NCBI GenBank assembly: GCA_008501785.1
Contig: QQUD01000479.1
Span: 1 to 12,155, forward strand
DNA from: Chloroflexota bacterium
Lineage (GTDB): Bacteria; Chloroflexota; Anaerolineae; Promineifilales; Promineifilaceae
Length of the DNA stretch: 12,155 nucleotides
Direction: 5' to 3'
A model generated the notes under the pieces. That model searched no databases and had not been told where the DNA came from. It saw only the letters and a program-made list of their open reading frames with translations. Positions 6,648 to 12,155 of this stretch are shown here, piece by piece; positions within the stretch are counted from its first letter, which is position 1; the number at the start of each line of letters is the position of its first letter. The translations under genes were made by a program, and so were the position numbers.

Positions 6648-7484
6648 ATGAAAGAAGTAATTAGCATGTGGAAAAACACCAGAATGATTATTCTGGTGGC
6701 ACTCACAGCAGCAATTTATGCTGCTTTTCTGATCGCCTTCAAAGGCGGCATCGTCATTGTTCCTGGCATTACCGAGGTTCGTCCGGCCAATGTCTTCCCA
6801 CCCGTATTTGGGCTTCTTTTTGGTCCTGCAGGGGCCTGGGGTTCCGCTATCGGTAACCTAATTGGCGATATTTTTGGTGGCTCATTGGGCATAGGCTCCA
6901 TCTTTGGTTTCTTCGGCAACTTCTTCTTAGGCTTTGTGCCATATAAAATGTGGGGCGCTACCTTTGGTCTGGTCAAGAAAGACGATATGTCCCTCACGAT
7001 GAACAGTTGGCAAAAAATTCTGGCATTTGAGATTGTCGCTTTGGTTGGTTCAGCCGCCTGTGCCATCATTATCGCCTGGTACCTGGACCTGTCTGGCATT
7101 GTTCCGTTTGCATTTTTGGGCATCACGATCACCGTCAACAACTTTGCTGCAGCGGTTATTTTAGGCCCCATTTTGGTTGGTCTTTTCTACCCACGAGTCA
7201 AGCGTTGGGGCTTGCTGTGGACTGACATTATGGATGAGGAAGATGTAGCTAAAGGCTTCGCCATCAATTTGGGTTCCATTTTGATGACCGTTGGCGCACT
7301 GGCTGGCCTAGTCGTTGGTATTCTGGTTGCAGTTGGTGCAGCCGGTCAGCAAGTTTACGGTTTTGATGGCAGCACTGAATCAGTCGCCGTTTGGCTAGCC
7401 GTACTACCTTTCTTGGTTTTGATAATTATCGCCAGTTTTATGCTCTCTGGGCGTGAACAGTTCACCGAAGAAGAATTCGTATAA
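6648..7484 (+). CDS. ECF transporter substrate-binding S component (QueT-like topology)
   Basis: This 278-residue integral membrane protein should give the ECF importer its specificity. Helix 1 (about 12-30) has a small-residue face with AxxxA spacing (VALTAAIYAA), the usual contact with EcfT. It is followed by ITEVRPANVFPPVFGLLFGP (41-60) and GAWGSAIGNLIGDIFGG (62-78), the Gly-rich helix 2-3 block seen in S components. A six-helix core seems to end near 185. Residues 203-233 and 245-266 add two further hydrophobic helices, so it is longer than the usual 170-210 residues. ATG 6648 follows AGAGGAG at six bases. Placement between the phosphorylase and deaminase genes suggests a purine nucleoside such as methylthioadenosine as substrate; sequence alone does not fix this. 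Confidence 0.8.
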   Translation: MKEVISMWKNTRMIILVALTAAIYAAFLIAFKGGIVIVPGITEVRPANVFPPVFGLLFGPAGAWGSAIGNLIGDIFGGSLGIGSIFGFFGNFFLGFVPYKMWGATFGLVKKDDMSLTMNSWQKILAFEIVALVGSAACAIIIAWYLDLSGIVPFAFLGITITVNNFAAAVILGPILVGLFYPRVKRWGLLWTDIMDEEDVAKGFAINLGSILMTVGALAGLVVGILVAVGAAGQQVYGFDGSTESVAVWLAVLPFLVLIIIASFMLSGREQFTEEEFV

Positions 7485-7504
7485 ACTAAAATATTTTTTG
7501 CATT

Positions 7505-7536
7505 GATGCGGGGTGAGTGAATGCTCACCCCGCATT
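7505..7536 (+). promoter_or_regulatory. Stable intercistronic hairpin between ecfS and deaminase genes
   Basis: GCGGGGTGAG (7508-7517) pairs perfectly with CTCACCCCGC (7524-7533) around TGAATG, and two or three more pairs extend the base. The next bases are TTACATCC, so there is no T-run for intrinsic termination. It may be an RNA-stability or processing element, or a partial attenuator lowering deaminase expression. It also masks an in-frame GTG at 7517, arguing against that start. Confidence 0.6.
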
Positions 7537-7558
7537 ACATCCTTTAGAAAACGAGCCT

Positions 7559-8866
7559 ATGCACGAATCTCAATCATATGATTTACTAATCACTGGGGGA
7601 AAGATAGCAACGATGGATGACCAGCATCGCATCATCGATGGTGGATCCATTGCTATCTCTGGTAATACAATCCAAAAAATCTATGCACCTGCCAACTTTC
7701 CCAAAGAGATAAAAGCAAGCAGGGTCATCAACGCCAATAATAAAGTCATCATCCCCGGACTAATTAATGCCCATAGCCATATCGCCATGACATTATTTCG
7801 TGGCTTCGTGGAAGATTTAGCGTTGCATAAATGGCTTGAGAAAGTTTGGAAGTATGAGCTATCTGCACTCGATGAAAACAGCATACGTGTAGGCTCTAAG
7901 TTGGCCTTCGCTGAAATGATTCGCAGCGGAGTTACCTGTGTTCATGATATGTATTGGCATTACATGGCGACTATCGACCTGGCTGAGGAAGTTGGTTTTC
8001 GTTTGCTTTCGGGGCCATCGTTTACCAGCATTGGTAATCCTGATTTCGATGAGACGATCAGCAACACTCGTAAAGCATTAGATCAAATCATGGGCTATCG
8101 CTTCGTTGAACCAATCATTCAGGCACATAGTACATATACAACAAATCCTGAGATGATGCACAAAGTGCGAGAATTCAAACAGGCGTATGGCGTAACCTTT
8201 ACAACGCACGCTTCCGAAAATCAAGCTGAAGTTAACGATGTGCGTAAGCAATATGGCAAAACCCCGATTGAATTATTGCAATCGTATGATCTTTTGGATG
8301 ATCGCACTATTTTGGCACATTGTGTAAAGGTGCAAGACCATGAGATTGCAATGCTCAGTAAGAGCAAAACCAATGTTGTTCATTGCCCAGAGTGCAATCT
8401 TAAATTGGGGTCAGGCATTGCTCCCATTGCCAGCATGATGGAAGCGGGCATAAATGTTTGTATTGGGACAGATGGGGCAGCTTCAAACAACGATTTGGAT
8501 CTTTGGGGTGAGGTAAGGACAGCGGCATTGCTGCAAAAGGGGATCACTGAAAACCCCGAAGCTTTGACCACCCGGCAGGCAATGGAAATGGCAACGACCA
8601 ACGGTGCGAAGGCTTATGGTCTTGATCAAAAATTAGGTTCGCTAGAGGAAGGGAAACGCGCTGATTTGGTGATTATTGATTTTGATAAAAGCCACTTAAC
8701 GCCTTGTCATGATGTGTACGCACATCTTGTTTACTCTGTGAACAAAGCTGATGTGGACAGTGTGGTCATTGATGGCGTCATCCATCTAGATGGTGGGGAG
8801 CTAACGACGTTGGATGAAGATGCTATTAAGGCAGAAGCACGCCAAATTGGTGAAAAGTTTGTTTAA
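7559..8866 (+). CDS. mtaD: 5'-methylthioadenosine / S-adenosylhomocysteine deaminase (amidohydrolase)
   Basis: This 435-residue metal-dependent amidohydrolase is of MTA/SAH deaminase type. Metal and catalytic residues are visible: H72 and H74 in GLINAHSHIAMTLFRG, H190 in QAHST, H217 and E220 in THASENQ, H254 in LAHC, and D305 in GTDGAASNNDLDLW. HCPECNLKLGSGIAP (275-289) and the C-terminal EEGKRADLVIID strand complete the family pattern. Predicted reaction: deamination of MTA to methylthioinosine (or SAH to S-inosylhomocysteine, adenosine to inosine). I chose ATG 7559 over GTG 7517 because the family starts close to the YDLLITGGKI strand and the upstream codons lie in a hairpin. Its ribosome binding site is weak. 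It ends the operon, 74 bp after ecfS. With the 6-oxopurine-type phosphorylase it gives a deaminate-first salvage route. Chlorohydrolase-like amidohydrolases with other substrates are the main alternative. Confidence 0.88.
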   Translation: MHESQSYDLLITGGKIATMDDQHRIIDGGSIAISGNTIQKIYAPANFPKEIKASRVINANNKVIIPGLINAHSHIAMTLFRGFVEDLALHKWLEKVWKYELSALDENSIRVGSKLAFAEMIRSGVTCVHDMYWHYMATIDLAEEVGFRLLSGPSFTSIGNPDFDETISNTRKALDQIMGYRFVEPIIQAHSTYTTNPEMMHKVREFKQAYGVTFTTHASENQAEVNDVRKQYGKTPIELLQSYDLLDDRTILAHCVKVQDHEIAMLSKSKTNVVHCPECNLKLGSGIAPIASMMEAGINVCIGTDGAASNNDLDLWGEVRTAALLQKGITENPEALTTRQAMEMATTNGAKAYGLDQKLGSLEEGKRADLVIIDFDKSHLTPCHDVYAHLVYSVNKADVDSVVIDGVIHLDGGELTTLDEDAIKAEARQIGEKFV

Positions 8867-8888
8867 CCACGGCGATGTTTATGAAGAA

Positions 8889-9216
8889 GTACGCTCCACT
8901 AACATAATTTGACCCACTCTCTTTTCCAACCGCTTGATGTGCTTCATCCAACAAACCAAATACTTGTTCGTATGTTTTCCAAAAGTCGCTGAAGGTGACA
9001 TAATGTCGATAAATAGTTGGTATCCAAGACCACAATCGCCCAAAGTTCATCTAATTCCAGCACATCGTCGGGTTGGGCCTCGGCCACTGGCGGCATATCG
9101 GGAAACGAACCGGCTTTTTCCTTTAGCCATTTAGCCACAGTTTGGCAGGCGACACCGAAAGTCCGTCCAATCCGCATCATCCGTATTCTACTCTTCAAAA
9201 CTGCAAAGACAAGCAG
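8889..9216 (-). pseudogene. IS1-family transposase relic (internally deleted, frameshifted)
   Basis: Two minus-strand fragments in different frames are recognisable. The first (about 9213-9028) has a helix-turn-helix-like RIGRTFGVACQTVAKWL and the DDE-start block DVLELDELWAIV. The second (about 8996-8889) has FSDFWKTYEQVF and EAHQAVGKESGSNYV, which in IS1 transposases lies near the C-terminus. The zinc-finger N-terminus, the central catalytic stretch between the blocks, and the C-terminal RWNNTLRQR-type region are missing, so it is inactive. It lies immediately behind the operon's last gene, in the convergent gap. No clean inverted repeats or target duplication were found. Confidence 0.75.
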
Positions 9217-9267
9217 TTAACATAATCCTCAAATTCATCCGTATGAGTTAAAGACTGGCTACAGCGA

Positions 9268-9310
9268 AGTATGCTACAGAAGCCAGGTAGGGACCAAACG
9301 AAAGTATGGA
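9268..9310. repeat. Dispersed short element, copy B, beside the IS1 relic
   Basis: This is the second copy of the element at 1052-1096, in the same orientation. It shares AGTATGC, AGAAGC and GGGACCA.ACGAAAGTATGGA. The CCAAAC/GTATGG stem has one mismatch. It lies about 50 bp beyond the 5' side of the transposase relic, where an IS end would be expected. Confidence 0.65.
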
Positions 9311-9361
9311 TAGGGATGGGATGTTACTCCAATACCAAATCGATGAAAGACAATTAAAAAA

Positions 9362-9394
9362 AGGCTCCTAACTGAATTAGAAGCCTCTTTTTTT
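9362..9394. terminator. Bidirectional intrinsic terminator in the convergent gap
   Basis: AGGCTCCTAA (9362-9371) pairs with TTAGAAGCCT (9377-9386), nine of ten pairs, around CTGAA. A run of seven T follows on the plus strand (9388-9394), and seven A precede the stem (9356-9362), giving a T-run on the minus strand. It lies 22 bp past the stop of the minus-strand FG-GAP gene and is the first good terminator after the plus-strand operon. Confidence 0.88.
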
Positions 9395-9415
9395 GCATTT
9401 AGACCATCTATGTTT

Positions 9416-11287
9416 TTATGGAGCGACGTTGAGACATCTTTGATTGATGCCAGCATTATCTTTACATAAATTTACTGAAGATGTTGTTCCCGGCGCATTA
9501 TAGAGCCATGACAATGATGCATCAGTTTCGCTCTGCGGTGCCACAATTTCTACCGTATTCGTGGTTCCCGAATATGTAAGTGAAAGGTATGGGGCACTAT
9601 ATGTATCCATCGTAAAGAAAGAACGATACGATGAATCGCCACCTGATTTTTCGGGTCCACGTAACCAGACCCCATTATTATCAAAACTTCCATTTACCCA
9701 ACCAATGACCAAATTCGTAACATCAAATGCATACCAGTCGCCAACATCTTCATGATTGATAGATTGCGAGCTGTATGCTTCAGCAATGGCGGGTTGGTTG
9801 TTCCAAGTTGTGGAACAGAGCGATGTTGGAGAACCAACCCGGTACGTTGTAACCGTGCGTGATTTGTTTGGGAAATCATATGAACCATAAAGCCGCACAT
9901 TAAGAGTTGCCTGGGTAATTGCTGTTGCGGGAGGAATATTCGATACATCAAACTGCATGAGGCTGCGAACGATTTTACCATCATTGTAATCATCATAACC
10001 GGCCAACATATCGGCTAGATTGCAAAAGTTACCGGATGCATAGTTTTTAGAAATCATTGTATCTTCGGTTGCATCGATTGTTGTCGGTAAAGGCGGGGGA
10101 GGCACATAGATTATGAATGGCAGCATCATATAATGATACGGCGGTTGGCTTTCCCACCAGGCAGCACCACCACTAGAATAATAGCTGCCTGCTAACACAT
10201 CAACATCGCCATCTTGATCAATATCTTCTACAAAAACAGAAGCCCCAGGAAAACCCGAATCTACGGTATGATCTTCAAAATTTTGGTTGCCATCATTTTC
10301 CCACCAAATAAGCTGATCTGCATACCAAGTAAGATGCGTGCCAACAATATCTTTATCTCCATCACCATCCATGTCTCTGGCAGTGACAGCTTGTGCATCA
10401 TAAGACATGTATGTGTCTATACTATGTCCCGAAAAATTTTGACTTCCATCGTTTTCCCACCACCAAAAGCCATCTGTCCAGGCTGCACCAAGAATATCCA
10501 TATCTCCGTCATCATCTAAATCGATGACATGCACGCCAGTGGCCCCATCAAAGTTGCTGCTGATCGTGTGTTTCGTAAAATTCTCGTCACCATCATTGGC
10601 CCACCAACAAATAGCATTATCAAATTCGGCGGCACCGACAACATCCATATTTCCATCACCGTCAACATCTTCTACATAAACAGCATCTGCATAATCAAAA
10701 TTACTATCAATGATATGCTCTATAAATTGTTCATTACCATCATTTTCCCACCAAGTGATCTCATCAGCTGAGGAGGATGCCCCAACAATATCTAGATCAG
10801 CATCACCATCTATATTAGCAACATGAATATCTTTTGCATCAAAAAAGTAGGTAACAATTACATGTTGGGTAAAGTTCTCGTTTCCATCATTCTCCCACCA
10901 AACTATATTGTCGCTACCATTTGAAACAGCACCAACAACATCGATATCATTGTCACTGTCCAGATCAGCCGCTTGTATGTCACTGACACTTATTGAATTT
11001 GCAATTGTACGCTCGGTAAAATTCTGGTTGCCATCATTCTCCCACCAAACAGCACTGTATTCATCATAAGAAGAACCCACTATATCAATATCACCATCTT
11101 TATCCAGATCAAGAGCATGAACATTGGAATCACCAAAATCATCGTTCAAACTATGTTGTTCAAAATGAATTGGGTCATCATAATCATCGGGCAATGCAGC
11201 AGTCATATTGCTTTGCAAGAGCAACACAATTACCAGCATGAATATAAAAACGCCTGCAAATAACCAACTTCCAACTTTTTTCCTCAT
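9416..11287 (-). CDS. Secreted FG-GAP/VCBS-repeat protein with DNRLRE-type domain
   Basis: This 623-residue exported protein starts at ATG 11287, six bases after CGAGGAG. A signal peptide or N-terminal anchor spans residues 1-31 (basic RKK, then a hydrophobic stretch). Seven FG-GAP-like repeats of about 49 residues run from 56 to 380. Each has a calcium-type D.D.DGD.D(I/V)VG loop (for example DLDKDGDIDIVG at 60-71) and, in repeats 1-6, WWENDGN or a close variant; repeat 7 ends in WWES. This predicts a seven-bladed beta-propeller. A proline linker (IYVPPPPLP) leads to a beta domain at about 402-573 with LMQFDVSNIPPATAITQATL, TTWNNQPAI, FDVTNLVIGWVNG and PYLSLTYSG, typical of DNRLRE (carbohydrate-binding/disaggregatase-like) domains. 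The last ~50 residues hold two Cys. A surface or extracellular adhesive or glycan-binding role is likely; no catalytic motif is seen. The gene appears monocistronic. Confidence 0.88.
   Translation of the reverse strand: MRKKVGSWLFAGVFIFMLVIVLLLQSNMTAALPDDYDDPIHFEQHSLNDDFGDSNVHALDLDKDGDIDIVGSSYDEYSAVWWENDGNQNFTERTIANSISVSDIQAADLDSDNDIDVVGAVSNGSDNIVWWENDGNENFTQHVIVTYFFDAKDIHVANIDGDADLDIVGASSSADEITWWENDGNEQFIEHIIDSNFDYADAVYVEDVDGDGNMDVVGAAEFDNAICWWANDGDENFTKHTISSNFDGATGVHVIDLDDDGDMDILGAAWTDGFWWWENDGSQNFSGHSIDTYMSYDAQAVTARDMDGDGDKDIVGTHLTWYADQLIWWENDGNQNFEDHTVDSGFPGASVFVEDIDQDGDVDVLAGSYYSSGGAAWWESQPPYHYMMLPFIIYVPPPPLPTTIDATEDTMISKNYASGNFCNLADMLAGYDDYNDGKIVRSLMQFDVSNIPPATAITQATLNVRLYGSYDFPNKSRTVTTYRVGSPTSLCSTTWNNQPAIAEAYSSQSINHEDVGDWYAFDVTNLVIGWVNGSFDNNGVWLRGPEKSGGDSSYRSFFTMDTYSAPYLSLTYSGTTNTVEIVAPQSETDASLSWLYNAPGTTSSVNLCKDNAGINQRCLNVAP
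10291..11047. repeat. Periodic coding repeats encoding the WWENDGN blades
   Basis: CATCATTTTCCCACCA or a close variant recurs starting at 10291, 10447, 10591, 10738, 10885 and 11032, spaced 156, 144, 147, 147 and 147 bp. It is the antisense of the WWENDGN motif of the propeller repeats. The 147-bp spacing equals 49 residues. The sequence between copies is diverged, pointing to old internal duplication. Confidence 0.9.
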
Positions 11288-11688
11288 TATTGACTCCTCG
11301 ATTGATTAGAAAGCTTTTAGCTAAATATGAAAACAGCATCATCGCTGCCATTCAAAACTAAGCACGAAAAATTCATTCAAAAGACTATTATTTTGTTATA
11401 TATTTGGAAATTTTATGATATGCCCCAAACAATTCTGCATACACCGCTTCATTTTTAACATAATGTTGCGATAAATTTTCCGGCATAAAACCATAAATAG
11501 TTTTTTGGATCGCAAGGTACAAATTAAAAACACCTAAAACCAGGTTAAATGCCTATATGCAAAATTATAAAAGTTTGAGGATGTTTTGGCAATAAAAATT
11601 GCTTCATAAACAATTTTTTATCGCACCCGGTGGAGAATGCATTGTGGCACGGTCAGAATACATAGCCGTCGTTCTCCACAAAACACTA
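11288..11688. other. AT-rich intergenic spacer (401 bp)
   Basis: No gene is seen here. It separates two minus-strand genes and must hold the promoter of the FG-GAP gene, but I could not choose a convincing -35/-10 pair. A weak AT stem (AAAAATTG 11594-11601 with CAATTTTT 11611-11618) and a larger inverted repeat (11630-11679) lie at its right side, downstream of the serine dehydratase gene. Confidence 0.6.
11630..11679 (-). promoter_or_regulatory. Inverted repeat downstream of the serine dehydratase gene
   Basis: GTGGAGAA (11630-11637) and TTCTCCAC (11672-11679) are perfect 8-bp arms enclosing 34 bp, with an inner ACGG/CCGT pairing. It lies 10 bp past the minus-strand stop and, with the AT stem at 11594-11618, may form the 3' end of that transcript. 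No clear terminator T-run follows the GC arms, so the role is uncertain. Confidence 0.4.
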
Positions 11689-12155
11689 TCAGGGGAATTT
11701 GCTTGCATCAAGAGCCAATCGTTTTTCAATTTCCTTCGAAGTTTTAGTAATTGAAAGCCCACCTAGCCCTGTACATCGCAATGTTGAAGGAAGCTGCTTA
11801 CCAACTTCATGCATCGTTGCAACAACTTCATCGAGAGGGATAACTGGATCATAATCGGATAGGGCCATGTTGGCGCAGGCCAGTGCGTTACTGGCTGCCA
11901 ACACGTTTTTTCCCAGGCAAGGTGCTTCCACGCGGTTTGCCACTGGATCACAAATCATGCCAAGGGTGTTTTGAAGTGCCATTGAAGCTGCATTGACTGC
12001 CTGCTGGGTCGAGCCGCCAGCAAGCGTGACGAGAGCAGCGGCGGCCATACCTGAGCCAGACCCACATTCGGCCTGACATCCACCAATTTCGGCCGCAAAT
12101 GTAGCATGGGCTGCAATAAAAACGCCGATGATGCCGCCAGCAAGCATAGCTTTTA
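11689..12155 (-). CDS. sdaAA: L-serine dehydratase (Fe-S type) alpha subunit/domain, C-terminal part (runs off right edge)
   Basis: The minus-strand frame is open from the window edge to a TGA at 11689-11691; the true start is outside, and the ATG at 12147 is internal. The visible ~155 residues match the catalytic alpha part of [4Fe-4S] L-serine ammonia-lyase: AAEIGGCQAECGSGSGMAAAAL, then LGMICDPVANRVEAPCLGKNV, then the C-terminal PSTLRCTGLGGLS. The Cys in GCQAE, ICDP and APC correspond to the cluster-ligand positions known for the family. The enzyme converts L-serine to pyruvate and ammonia in the cytoplasm. Whether the beta part is fused or a separate gene cannot be seen. The usual 'VAGLVxVPC' reads VANRVEAPC, a mild divergence. 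Confidence 0.88.
   Translation of the reverse strand, partial: KAMLAGGIIGVFIAAHATFAAEIGGCQAECGSGSGMAAAALVTLAGGSTQQAVNAASMALQNTLGMICDPVANRVEAPCLGKNVLAASNALACANMALSDYDPVIPLDEVVATMHEVGKQLPSTLRCTGLGGLSITKTSKEIEKRLALDASKFP

Noticed and set aside
7517..7558. GTG start extending the deaminase by 14 residues
   Set aside because: It lies inside a stable hairpin, lacks a ribosome binding site, and the family begins near the YDLLITGG strand.
10214..10771. Plus-strand frames opposite the FG-GAP gene
   Set aside because: Their Ile-rich repeats are antisense of the Asp-rich propeller repeats.
10291..11047. Regularly spaced 16-bp repeats resembling a CRISPR array
   Set aside because: The ~147-bp spacing equals one protein repeat, copies are in frame within one gene, and intervening sequences are homologous to each other.

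Overview
The window looks like a chromosomal piece of a Chloroflexota bacterium, probably Anaerolineae-like. This rests on recognition by eye, not on a search: a small FDGLTMT/ADQPALRGLLN protein family that I associate with that phylum, a secreted FG-GAP plus DNRLRE-type protein, moderate GC, and abundant short dispersed repeats. No tRNA, rRNA or CRISPR array was seen.

Left edge (1-1100): the N-terminal part of a PEP synthase/pyruvate phosphate dikinase-type protein runs off the left edge on the minus strand. Upstream of it lies a small 81-residue minus-strand protein. Between them is a 98-bp tract of fourteen in-register heptamers whose orientation flips, so it can fold into a long hairpin. 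The tract supplies the small gene's last codons and stop.

Centre (1118-8866): seven plus-strand genes form a likely operon. It starts from a near-consensus sigma-70 promoter followed by a pair of 10-bp repeats 31 bp apart, a candidate operator. The order is RpiR-type regulator, fused double ATPase of an ECF transporter, EcfT membrane protein, MtnA-like aldose-1-phosphate isomerase, MTAP/PNP-family phosphorylase resembling methylthioinosine phosphorylase, ECF S component, and MTA/SAH-type deaminase. Together these suggest import of a 5'-modified purine nucleoside (methylthioadenosine or a relative), deamination to the inosine form, phosphorolysis to hypoxanthine plus a sugar-1-phosphate, and isomerisation to a ketose-1-phosphate. 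A phosphosugar-sensing regulator would control the set. Coupling a dedicated ECF importer to the deaminate-then-phosphorolyse route is the most interesting feature here. The substrate is inferred.

Right part (8867-12155): a decayed IS1-family transposase relic lies just after the operon. Beside it is a ~43-bp element that recurs, diverged, at 1052-1096. A bidirectional terminator separates the operon from a convergent minus-strand gene for a secreted seven-repeat FG-GAP protein. After a 400-bp AT-rich spacer, the 3' part of an iron-sulfur L-serine dehydratase alpha-subunit gene runs off the right edge on the minus strand.
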